Assembly: GCA_030539035.1 (NCBI GenBank)
Contig: JAUNSU010000004.1
Span: 1-64,000 of the forward strand
Direction of reading: 5' to 3'
DNA length: 64,000 bases
From: Planctomycetia bacterium
Lineage (GTDB): Bacteria > Planctomycetota > Planctomycetia > Pirellulales > Thermoguttaceae
Both the position numbers and the translations under genes were made by a program. Of the stretch, positions 38,344 through 46,543 are shown piece after piece. The first letter of the stretch is position 1. Every line of letters starts with the position of its first letter. Below the pieces are notes generated by a model, which saw only the letters and a list, made by a program, of their open reading frames with translations, made no database searches and had not been told where the DNA came from.

Positions 38344-41300
38344 TCATTCCAAAGTCGGCTTGACCACTCCTCCTTTTCGCTGGGTTGCGAGAGTATCATA
38401 TTCGTAAGCGCCGTAAAAGTCGGCATTATTATCGAGCCAAAGAGCGATCGACCGCATTTCCAAATCGTTCAGTTGAACACCATAATGCTTTTCTTTCAAA
38501 AGAGTCCAAAGTTTGGAGGCATTGGCACCGAATTTTCCGGGGAAAGTTCGGGCATCCAAAAATCCATCATAGGCTCCTCCTGATGCCGGCAAGTAATGGA
38601 TCGGAGGATCCATTCGCTGATTTTTATTCGATGAATAAACAAAAACATAAGGACGGAGCTTTAAATAAGAGGTGAAGAAATGGCGTCCTTCCGGACCGCG
38701 GTCCAGCGGGAACGTTTTTTCGGCCGCCGCTTCTTTCGAATGGCAGTCGACACAATGTTTATCCAAAATGGACTGGACCAGAACCGGATAATTAAAGGGA
38801 TTTGATCCGGGCATTTCCGGCTTGATTTCTGAAGGCTTCCGCTGAAAAGCCGCCGGGAAACCGGAAAGCCGGTTCATGGAAGTACTATGCCGGCCTTCAT
38901 GGCATCCTTGGCAAGTAAGCGTTTCTCCGGGCTTTACATAGGTTGCGCTTCTCATGGATTGAACGGCAACTCCTTTATCATCCAGTACCTGGAAATAAAC
39001 AGGAACATCGACGGGCATTTCAAAGCGGGCCGATCCGTCCGCTTCAACCGGAACGGTTCCCAGAACTTTTCGCGCTCCTTTTTCCGCTCCATATCCGATC
39101 CAGGGATCATTGCAGTTCCAAGTGGTTTTCGGAAGGATCTGAACAATCCGCAATTCCTTGATCTTCGAGCCTTCCGGGAACGGCCGATTGGTATTATAGA
39201 CATTGGTAACGCCAACAACCGCCTTTTTGGGAAGATCCTTTTTGTCCTTGATCCCCGCAGAAGAATTCGATTCCTTTGTTTGCGATTTGGGAATTCCGAC
39301 CAGGGTCTGGTGCGGGATCACCGGAGGAACTTCTCTTTCGGCAACCGGCCAAGGACATTGGATCGAGATCGCGGGATCACGGTAAATAAAGATCTTATTG
39401 CCGAATACATCCAATAAATAAAGGCCAAAATTATTGTATGGTCCTCTTCCGGATCCGCTGAAGGAATCATAAGCGACAAGATAAAATTCCTCGCTGAGCG
39501 GGAACGGCTGCCCGTAATTCGTTGGCGGTCCATGAACACCGAGCTCCGCTTCCGGGAACGCCTGATCCGGCGTAATGCGGCGGATCGGGGCCATCGGATC
39601 TCCTCCGTTGTCGTCGTCTTCAACATTCGGATCAAGAAGGATCACGGATCCGAAGTACTGAGTATGATGTCCTTTGGCGGTTCCCACCACTTTATGAGAG
39701 TCGGGAACCGGCTTGAAAGACGTTTCAAAATGTGGCCGCATTCGTTCCTCTTCAGAGTAATTCCCTTGAATCGCACGCGGATCGCGTCCATCGGGATAAG
39801 TGATCCAGGGATGATGCGCCTGATTGAATCCGCGATCGACATAATCCCAGCGTGTATAGACGATCATTCCGTTTTTATCGACCATGGGAGCCCATTCGTT
39901 GGTTTCGTGCGGACTTAAACAGACGATATCACTGCCGTCTTTTTCCATGGAATGAAGTGTATAACTCGGACAGGGACGCGCATGGCACCGGCCAAATCCG
40001 CCGCGCCGTTCAGAAATAAACACGACTCGGCCGTTCGGCATTACCCAGGGATCAATATCATTGAATGAACCATCGGTAAGCTGGATCAGATCTTTTCCAT
40101 CAGCCCCGATTTTGAAAAGATGATAGCAGGTATCATCGGTCCACTGATAGCAATGGCGCGGTGTTTTCGCATCGGTTGCCGCAAAAAAGATCTCCTTTCC
40201 ATCATAGGACAGAGTAGGAGCAAGGAACGCCCAATTCGCGTCCAGCTTTTGGCCCTTGAGCCGCCCGTTGGTGATCGGAGCCGCTTTCAAAAGATCGACG
40301 AGCTGCTGATCTTTGCGCTCTTTTGCAAAGGCGTTTTTCAAGAGATAAAGTCCGCCGCCCGGCCGGCCATGAAATCCGAAAAACTCATCGCACATATGAT
40401 TGCCGCGTTTTTCCATCTCCGGATTATAATGCCGCTTGATAAACACAATATCCTTGAAATCCAAAAGCGGGTTGGCAAGCGCGATCTCCCGTCGAAGATC
40501 GAAAACCTGATCGAACAGGATCCGGCGTTCTTTTTTCTTGCCGGGATCGACTTTTGCGCTCTCTTTTTGCAGCTGATCCAATTTTTTGCTTTCCGCGTCC
40601 AGAGAGGGGCCTCCTTCGGATCTTTTCAGTGAATCGCAAAGAGCGGCCGTTCGGCGCAGAATAATATCCAATGGATCACGATCTTCCTTCATCAAGGTTG
40701 CCTGCGGATGATAAGCCTGCGATTTGATCCGATCCGACATTCCTGCTTTTAATTGCCAGGTAAGAGAAAGATATTCCCTGCTCTTCTCATCGCAAGGATC
40801 CAGAACATTCCCTTCATCATCCACGGGAAAATTGACAAAATGAATTTCCTTGGCAACGGATTTCTCCGCTTCAAATTTCGGTTCGAACCAGATCACGGTG
40901 TCCCGCTGCTGAAATTTTCCAACCGGAACGGTATTGATTACAAAGAAATGAACATTTTCGAGATTGAGATCGCAGTGCGCCATCTCGCTTTTCGAAGTGA
41001 TGATTCCGCTTGTCCAAAGAAGTTTTCCGTCGCCGAACAGATTAACGGTATATTGGCCGGGAAAGACCTTCCCATCACGAATTTTTATTCCGGCGGAAAA
41101 GCGAATTTTCCCTTTCGGAAGTTGAAATACATAGCTTCCGGGCGAATAATGTTCAAAATTATGAAGATAAACTTTATCTCCGATTTTCCAGGACGGGAGA
41201 CTGCGAACAACATTCCAGCCCGGTCCGCTCGGCTGCGCACAGGGAGTAAAAAGCGCCCCGATCACATCCATTTCGGAAACCCAAACAGGCGTTGTATCGG

Positions 41301-41403
41301 CCGCCTCTTTCGCATTCAATGCCGGAAGGATCAAAAAGAACAATCCGGAACAAACAAGACAAACCGCTTTTTTGAAATTCCAAAAATGCTTTCCCCGGTC
41401 CAT
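38344..41403 (-). CDS. HzsA-related secreted protein with two CxxCH haem motifs
   Basis: A 1019-residue exported protein (signal after MDRGKHFWNFKKAV). It has a beta-sandwich N-terminal region, a PD40/WD40-like propeller (WAFLAPTLSYDGKEIFFA, DIDPWVMPNGRVVFIS, HSMEKDGSDIVCLSPHETNEWAPMVDKNGMIVYTRWDY) and a C-terminal cytochrome-like domain with CQGCH at residues 831-835 and CVDCH at 884-888. This layout is that of planctomycete proteins named after the hydrazine synthase alpha subunit. True hydrazine synthesis is not implied; most relatives are of unknown function. The start at 41403 has AAGGAG 5 bases upstream. A consensus promoter lies at 41465-41493. Confidence 0.82.
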   Translation of the reverse strand: MDRGKHFWNFKKAVCLVCSGLFFLILPALNAKEAADTTPVWVSEMDVIGALFTPCAQPSGPGWNVVRSLPSWKIGDKVYLHNFEHYSPGSYVFQLPKGKIRFSAGIKIRDGKVFPGQYTVNLFGDGKLLWTSGIITSKSEMAHCDLNLENVHFFVINTVPVGKFQQRDTVIWFEPKFEAEKSVAKEIHFVNFPVDDEGNVLDPCDEKSREYLSLTWQLKAGMSDRIKSQAYHPQATLMKEDRDPLDIILRRTAALCDSLKRSEGGPSLDAESKKLDQLQKESAKVDPGKKKERRILFDQVFDLRREIALANPLLDFKDIVFIKRHYNPEMEKRGNHMCDEFFGFHGRPGGGLYLLKNAFAKERKDQQLVDLLKAAPITNGRLKGQKLDANWAFLAPTLSYDGKEIFFAATDAKTPRHCYQWTDDTCYHLFKIGADGKDLIQLTDGSFNDIDPWVMPNGRVVFISERRGGFGRCHARPCPSYTLHSMEKDGSDIVCLSPHETNEWAPMVDKNGMIVYTRWDYVDRGFNQAHHPWITYPDGRDPRAIQGNYSEEERMRPHFETSFKPVPDSHKVVGTAKGHHTQYFGSVILLDPNVEDDDNGGDPMAPIRRITPDQAFPEAELGVHGPPTNYGQPFPLSEEFYLVAYDSFSGSGRGPYNNFGLYLLDVFGNKIFIYRDPAISIQCPWPVAEREVPPVIPHQTLVGIPKSQTKESNSSAGIKDKKDLPKKAVVGVTNVYNTNRPFPEGSKIKELRIVQILPKTTWNCNDPWIGYGAEKGARKVLGTVPVEADGSARFEMPVDVPVYFQVLDDKGVAVQSMRSATYVKPGETLTCQGCHEGRHSTSMNRLSGFPAAFQRKPSEIKPEMPGSNPFNYPVLVQSILDKHCVDCHSKEAAAEKTFPLDRGPEGRHFFTSYLKLRPYVFVYSSNKNQRMDPPIHYLPASGGAYDGFLDARTFPGKFGANASKLWTLLKEKHYGVQLNDLEMRSIALWLDNNADFYGAYEYDTLATQRKGGVVKPTLE

Positions 41404-41464
41404 AAAAGCTCCTTTTCTTTTAAAAAATATGTGCAAACAGTGTTCTATATTCCAAACAGCCTCC

Positions 41465-41493
41465 ATTTTACAAAAGATCAAGTCGGTTGTCAA
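41465..41493 (-). promoter_or_regulatory. Promoter of the HzsA-related gene
   Basis: On the minus strand TTGACA (41493-41488), exactly 17 bases, TAAAAT (41470-41465). Start near 41458, about 55 bases before the ATG. Confidence 0.75.
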
Positions 41494-41723
41494 TACCGGA
41501 AACCACCGGGAAAAAAAGAGGGTGTCCGCCGGATCTTTCACTTGTTTTTGATCCTGATTTTTCTCTTTTATGCAATTTCATTCCGGAAGTCAAAATTTTT
41601 GCGTCAATATGATCCGTCAATATAAATTGTGCGCCAACGCTCTTGATGATCCCATTTTCCCCAATTATAATCAGGCGATGGATCAAATGAAAGACCCGGT
41701 CGAAATATTCAGGACCGTCCCTT

Positions 41724-41738
41724 ACTGTTGTCAACAGT
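41724..41738. promoter_or_regulatory. Palindrome upstream of ribulokinase, possible operator
   Basis: ACTGTTG T CAACAGT is a perfect 15-base palindrome, centre 45 bases before the ribulokinase ATG. It lies inside the predicted leader, where a repressor could block transcription. Confidence 0.4.
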
Positions 41739-41775
41739 ATTTCTTTGACAAATCGAATCAAAAAGGAAGGAACTT

Positions 41776-43455
41776 ATGAAAAAATATTCTCTTGGAATTG
41801 ATTACGGAACGAACAGCGTTCGAAGTCTGCTTGTCGATATTGCAACGGGCGAAGAGATTGCGTCCGCCGTTTATTCTTATCCGTCGGGCGAAAAGGGGAT
41901 TCTTACGGACGCAAAAAATCCGCTTATTGCCCGCCAGAATCCTCGTGAATATATAGAAGGCTTTATTCAAGTTGCCCGTCGAACTGTTCGATTGGCGCAA
42001 AGAAAAGGGATCTGTCCGTCCGATATCATCGGGATCGGAATTGATACAACCGGTTCAACACCTTTACCGGTTGATCGTAATGGAATTCCGCTTGCGTTTT
42101 TGCCGGAATTTCAAGGAGAATTGGCCGCTCAAGCCTGGTTGTGGAAAGATCACAGCGCCTGTGAAGAAGGGGAATTCATTACCGATCTCGCCAAAAAGGA
42201 CAAAAACGAATATCTGAACACGTGCGGCGGGATATACAGCAGCGAATGGATCTGGGCCAAAGTACTTCACTGCAAAAAAGAGAATCCCCGAGTCTTTAAA
42301 GCGGCCTATTCCTGGGTCGAATGCGCGGATTTTGTTCCTGCTTATATTACCGGAAATCTTAAACCGGAAACGCTGGTTCGGGGGATCTGCAGCGCAGGAC
42401 ATAAAGCTCTTTATCACGAAAAATGGGGAGGACTCCCTTCCGAAAAATTCTTCGCCAAAATCGATCCGGATCTTGTTCCTTATCGTTCCCGATTCGCGAA
42501 AGCGGTTCCTTCCGACTCCATTGCCGGATATTTGACGGAGGAAATGGCGAAAAAAGCAGGATTGCCGAAAGGGATTCCGGTTGCCGTTGGGGCAATTGAT
42601 GCGCATCTCGGCGCGCTGGGGGCGGGAATAAAAACAGGAACCCTGGTCGAAGTAATCGGAACAAGCTCCTGCGAAATGCTCGTTTGTCCCTTGAATTACG
42701 ATGTTCCTGATATTCCCGGTCTGTCGGGAATTGTTCCCGGATCCATTGTTCCCGGAATGTTCGGATTCGAAGCCGGACAACCCGCCGTTGGAGACATCTT
42801 TAACTGGTTCGTCTCTCATGTTGCCGCCGGGGCAATAAAGGGAAAAAGGGATCCGCATCTCGCGCTTACAAAAGAAGCAAGCAGCCTTTTGCCGGGCGAA
42901 AACGGTCTTATCGCCCTCGACTGGAATAATGGCAACCGATGTCTGTTGGGAAATTCCCTGTTGACTGGACTTCTGATAGGACAAACATTGCAGACAACGG
43001 CGGCGGAGATCTATCGCGCTTTAATTGAAGCGACCGCATTCGGCGGATTGACGATCATCAATCGATTTGAAGAATATCATATTCCGGTAAAGCAGGTGGT
43101 CTTCACCGGAGGAATCGCGGAAAAGAATCCCCTGTTGCTCCAGATCTATGCGGATATTTATAATCGGCCGGTAATGATCAGCCGAAGTGGACAAACCTGC
43201 GCGCTGGGGGCCGCGATCCTCGGATCGGTTGTCGGCGGAGGATACCGATCTGTTCTTCTCGCGCAAAAGAAAATGTGCGGGATCAAGCCGATCATTTATA
43301 AACCGGATCGAAAAGCAAGCATGGTTTATCGGCAATTATATAAAATTTACCATGCTCTCCATGATTCATTCGGAGGAACAGATCATGCGGCGGATCTTTC
43401 CGGAATCATGAACGAATTGACCGCGATTCGGAATCAGGTCCGCCTCTCCCGGTAA
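41776..43455 (+). CDS. araB: Ribulokinase (FGGY family)
   Basis: A 559-residue sugar kinase. The N-terminal phosphate segment LGIDYGTNSVRSLLVD, DIIGIGIDTTGSTPLPVD, the WLWKDHSA helix and the C-terminal LTGLLIGQTLQTTAAEIYRALIEATAFG together with VFTGGIAEKNPLLLQIYADI are the ribulokinase pattern within FGGY kinases. It would phosphorylate L-ribulose in arabinose use. No araA or araD lies next to it, so the gene may serve another ketopentose. AAGGAAGG lies 6 bases upstream of the ATG. Confidence 0.9.
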   Translation: MKKYSLGIDYGTNSVRSLLVDIATGEEIASAVYSYPSGEKGILTDAKNPLIARQNPREYIEGFIQVARRTVRLAQRKGICPSDIIGIGIDTTGSTPLPVDRNGIPLAFLPEFQGELAAQAWLWKDHSACEEGEFITDLAKKDKNEYLNTCGGIYSSEWIWAKVLHCKKENPRVFKAAYSWVECADFVPAYITGNLKPETLVRGICSAGHKALYHEKWGGLPSEKFFAKIDPDLVPYRSRFAKAVPSDSIAGYLTEEMAKKAGLPKGIPVAVGAIDAHLGALGAGIKTGTLVEVIGTSSCEMLVCPLNYDVPDIPGLSGIVPGSIVPGMFGFEAGQPAVGDIFNWFVSHVAAGAIKGKRDPHLALTKEASSLLPGENGLIALDWNNGNRCLLGNSLLTGLLIGQTLQTTAAEIYRALIEATAFGGLTIINRFEEYHIPVKQVVFTGGIAEKNPLLLQIYADIYNRPVMISRSGQTCALGAAILGSVVGGGYRSVLLAQKKMCGIKPIIYKPDRKASMVYRQLYKIYHALHDSFGGTDHAADLSGIMNELTAIRNQVRLSR

Positions 43456-43477
43456 AGAACAGGGAATCAGAAAAAAT

Positions 43478-44335
43478 TCATGAGCCGGTAAAGAATCGAA
43501 TCGGTTCCCTTTCGTCTTTACTTGCCCAGATCTTGAGATCGGGAAAACGATGTGCGATTCGACGGGCCATCGTTTCCATTGCAAAGCGTTCCGTCGCGTA
43601 ATGGCCCGGTAAAATAAGGGCAAGTTCAAGGGCCTGTGCTTCCAGACAGGGATGAAAATGGGTTTCCCCCAAAAGGAGAAGATCTGCCTTTTGACGGGCG
43701 GCCTCTTCGATAAAGGTTCCCGCCGCACCGCAGCCGATCGCGATGATCTGTATTTTTTTATTATCCGGACCAACGATCTGCAAGGAATCGCGGTGCAGAA
43801 GATGAAGTATTTTCTTTGCCAGCTCTTTCAGAGAAACCGCTTTCTTTAATTTTCCGATCCTTCCGCTTCCCAACGGTTGACCTATACGGCGAATAAGATC
43901 ACCGCCGACATTCGAAAGATCATCGAGCATATTTTCGTTTGCGATGACCCTGGACGGAATCAAAGGCGCGATATTCATCAGATCCAGCATTTCCGCCAGT
44001 TGTTCGTTGATCCCGAAAAACGCGGAATCATGAGCTGTATGCGGACTGAAAACCGCGATTTTCGCTTCCATTAACGCGAGAAGCATTCGCCCGTTCGGTG
44101 TATCGGTCGTCCAGCGTTTGCCCGCATGAAAAGGAAAAGGATGATGGGATACAATAAGATCCGCCTTCTTCTTCCGTGCTTCGTCGATCGTTTCCGCCGT
44201 AATGGTAAGACAGGTCATTACTTTCTGGATCTCGCGATTCCGGGCTCCGATCAGCAAACCGGTATTATCAAATTCTTCCGTTAAATCCAATGGGTAAATT
44301 CTTTCCAGATAATTGACAAGTTCCTGTTGATTCAT
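43478..44335 (-). CDS. Nif3-like dinuclear metal-centre protein
   Basis: A 285-residue member of the NIF3/YqfO/YbgI family. Metal ligands appear in DLIVSHHPFPFHAG (two His), HTAHDSAFFGINEQLAE (His and Asp) and, at the C-terminus, LLLGETHFHPCLEAQALELALILPGHYATERFAMETMA (His, Glu). Some members were named GTP cyclohydrolase type 2, but the physiological function is unsettled. The start at 44335 has AAGGAG 8 bases upstream; the longer frame from 44413 is not supported. Confidence 0.92.
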   Translation of the reverse strand: MNQQELVNYLERIYPLDLTEEFDNTGLLIGARNREIQKVMTCLTITAETIDEARKKKADLIVSHHPFPFHAGKRWTTDTPNGRMLLALMEAKIAVFSPHTAHDSAFFGINEQLAEMLDLMNIAPLIPSRVIANENMLDDLSNVGGDLIRRIGQPLGSGRIGKLKKAVSLKELAKKILHLLHRDSLQIVGPDNKKIQIIAIGCGAAGTFIEEAARQKADLLLLGETHFHPCLEAQALELALILPGHYATERFAMETMARRIAHRFPDLKIWASKDEREPIRFFTGS

Positions 44336-44423
44336 CAGATCTGCTCCTTCAGATGTTCCTGTATTTTCCGTTCGCCTGTACGGTATCTTACCGCAAAGGG
44401 ACTCCGTATTCAAGGAAAAATAT

Positions 44424-44458
44424 AAAAAAAAGGGAAAGAGAATCCATTTTCTTTCCCT
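44424..44458 (-). terminator. Terminator after the thioredoxin/trypsin gene
   Basis: On the minus strand AGGGAAAG pairs with CTTTCCCT around a 12-base loop, then seven T residues follow. It lies about 44 bases after the stop at 44502. Confidence 0.75.
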
Positions 44459-44501
44459 GAGGATATTATTTCACGTCAACAAAGAGGCAAAAAAGATCCT
44501 C

Positions 44502-46130
44502 TCAATTCTGATTTCGCGGAGAAAGACCATTCGAAAGTCGAATGATTTCGGTCTCCTTTTTCGTTCCGTTGGCCGATCCGGCCGCCGACCAATTAACGAT
44601 GCAAATGATTTCCGCGCCCGCCTGCTGATATTGACGAAGCTGATCCAACTTGGAATCCGTTCCGCTTTTTTGAGCGCTTTCAAAATTCACCGGCTGGATC
44701 GCAATCGGCCCGGCAAAAGACTGTCCGTAGGCGGGATTCGTAGAAGCGACCGCATAATTGCCGCTTGCCGCCGGATTAACAGCGGGATCACCCGGATTCA
44801 CCGGATTTGCGGTTGGGATCGACGCGGCGAGAGCAGAATCGGCGGACTGATTGCGCTTCATCATATCCTGGTAAACGAACATCAGATTCGGGTTGGCAAG
44901 CAAATTTTCATAGATCACCGACGCGGGAACAAAGAACCCTTCATTTGCCTTATCATCCGCTGCATTGCAAACACCGGAAAGAGCATATCCATTTTGACCC
45001 GCGATAAAGAGTCCGCCGCCGCTTCGGCCGCCGACAGGGGCGTTGGAAACCTCGATATAATAGAACATATTTTTCGCGGATCCCGATTTTTTAGAATCGA
45101 AAAAATGCCGGTCTGTTGCAACGACCTGATGCTGAAGCGGTGTCGGATTATTTCCCTGATCACATCCAATACTGATCATGGGATCCCCGGCATGGGCTCT
45201 GTAGTCCGCGGGAACAAGAGGAATGGGAGCAACTTCAAAGGGCAAAGGAACTCCGACAAAGCCAAGATCGATATCACCGTCAAAGGAGATGCATTCGCCG
45301 GGAACGGTAATGGACTGCTGGGTCGAAGAATTGAAAACATCGATTTCAATTTTTCCTTTTCCCTCGCCAACTCGAAAGAGGTGTCCGCAAGTTAAAACCA
45401 GGGCTTCATAATTTTGTCCTGTTTTATTTGTATGAATAATGGTTCCAGTTCCCCGATTGATTACACCGTTCGGATCAATATATCGAATTCGAACGGTTGC
45501 GGCCATCGGGGCGGTGATCGGAGCGCTGGCAGCGGAAAAGGATTTTCCATTTTCCGGAACAGAGACCGCTTCAGGGAAAGAAGCGGGAACATTGATCGGA
45601 GCAGGAGCGGCCAAAGCGGAAAAAGAATCGGAATTCGGCGAAGAAACAGTTGCCTCTTGGGGAACTTCCGGAACATTGATCTCTTTTTGCGCAAGTGCCC
45701 GATTGAACATTTCAAGCAGCTTGGGCTGTATTTCGGGAATATCTTCTCCCTGTCCGACAAGACGGTCGATCTCCTGATTATTTTTAAGCAGGACAAAGGT
45801 CGGCATTGTTGCAATATCATATTTTCGGAAGATCTCCCGGCTTCCCGGCTTTTCAAGAAAAACCGTTTGGATCGGATAATTTTTCTCCCTCATCTGCTGA
45901 AGAAGGGGTTCGATCTTGCGGCATGCCGGACAAGCTTGACCGGAAAATTCCAAAAGAACAAGTTCATCCGAAGATCCTTGGGAAGCGGTCCCGTTTGCGG
46001 ATACCTGAAAAAGGCTGCCTGTTAAAAGAATTCCGGCAATAAAAAGAAAAAATACGATTAAAACAGCAGTTTTTTTATCTATCTTGCCAAAAAATGTATC
46101 CAAATGAGTGTTGGAGTTCAACTTATTCAT
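44502..46130 (-). CDS. Membrane-anchored thioredoxin / trypsin-like protease fusion
   Basis: A 542-residue protein. Residues 20-42 form one membrane segment; residues 50-145 are a thioredoxin domain with C67-P-A-C70 and cis-proline P110 (ATMPTFV). A Pro/Ala/Ser linker leads to a trypsin-like domain: the expected histidine is H250 in LTCGHLF, aspartate D288 in DIDLGFVG and serine S370 in APVGGRSGGGLF. The last 90 residues are a low-complexity tail. The enzyme probably faces the periplasm. Several in-frame ATGs (46274, 46196, 46160, 46130) exist; 46130 gives a normal membrane anchor, but the start is uncertain. Confidence 0.8.
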   Translation of the reverse strand: MNKLNSNTHLDTFFGKIDKKTAVLIVFFLFIAGILLTGSLFQVSANGTASQGSSDELVLLEFSGQACPACRKIEPLLQQMREKNYPIQTVFLEKPGSREIFRKYDIATMPTFVLLKNNQEIDRLVGQGEDIPEIQPKLLEMFNRALAQKEINVPEVPQEATVSSPNSDSFSALAAPAPINVPASFPEAVSVPENGKSFSAASAPITAPMAATVRIRYIDPNGVINRGTGTIIHTNKTGQNYEALVLTCGHLFRVGEGKGKIEIDVFNSSTQQSITVPGECISFDGDIDLGFVGVPLPFEVAPIPLVPADYRAHAGDPMISIGCDQGNNPTPLQHQVVATDRHFFDSKKSGSAKNMFYYIEVSNAPVGGRSGGGLFIAGQNGYALSGVCNAADDKANEGFFVPASVIYENLLANPNLMFVYQDMMKRNQSADSALAASIPTANPVNPGDPAVNPAASGNYAVASTNPAYGQSFAGPIAIQPVNFESAQKSGTDSKLDQLRQYQQAGAEIICIVNWSAAGSANGTKKETEIIRLSNGLSPRNQN

Positions 46131-46543
46131 AAATCCTGGGCATCCTTTCCCCGAAATCATACGGTTTCCGTCAACTTCCCGATCGCGATTTTCCATTCCT
46201 TCCCTGGTGCGGAAAACCGGACATAAGTCCTGATAGATCGGGATGTTTTCTCCTCTTAAACAGTATAAAAGCATTCATTGGATCGATCCTTCGTCCAATT
46301 AAGGGAGAAGGATACCGATTTTTTCAAACCGGCGCAAGAGGAAATTTTTGAAAAAGATTTTTATTTTTTTTCAACCATTTTTCAATCAGACGATGATGTA
46401 TTGAAAAGTAAAATCATTTTTTGTATAATAAGGTCTTCGATCGGAGGGAAAACAGCATTTTCGGGCAGGATTCAAGTGGAAAAATCCGCGTTTTCCCAAT
46501 AATACATGATGTTGGTTGCAAACATCGACAGAAAGGAAATCTC
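46131..46543. other. Divergent intergenic region, 413 bases
   Basis: Spacer between the protease fusion and the glycosidase gene. It contains a near-consensus + strand promoter at 46401-46429 and AT-rich runs. Part of it may code for an N-terminal extension of the protease if an earlier start is used. Confidence 0.5.
46401..46429 (+). promoter_or_regulatory. Promoter of the glycosidase gene
   Basis: TTGAAA at 46401-46406, exactly 17 bases, TATAAT at 46424-46429. Start near 46436; leader about 108 bases. Confidence 0.75.

Larger units (their letters stand above)
41404..41775. other. Divergent intergenic region between HzsA-related gene and ribulokinase
   Basis: 372 bases with promoters on both strands. 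The minus-strand promoter is listed. On the + strand TTGCGT (41599-41604), 16 bases, TATAAA (41621-41626) is a possible promoter for the kinase. A 15-base palindrome lies at 41724-41738. Confidence 0.55.

Noticed and set aside
38344-41403. Hydrazine synthase, implying anammox metabolism
   Set aside because: Only the alpha-subunit-like layout is present; no beta/gamma subunits or hydroxylamine-oxidoreductase-like genes are near, and relatives of this kind are widespread in non-anammox planctomycetes.
41570-41779. Small open frame overlapping the ribulokinase start
   Set aside because: No family resemblance and no convincing ribosome-binding site; it overlaps the predicted promoter and palindrome.
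42064-42984. 306-codon open frame antisense to the ribulokinase gene
   Set aside because: It lies wholly inside a well-supported gene and its translation has no domain-like pattern; it is a shadow frame.
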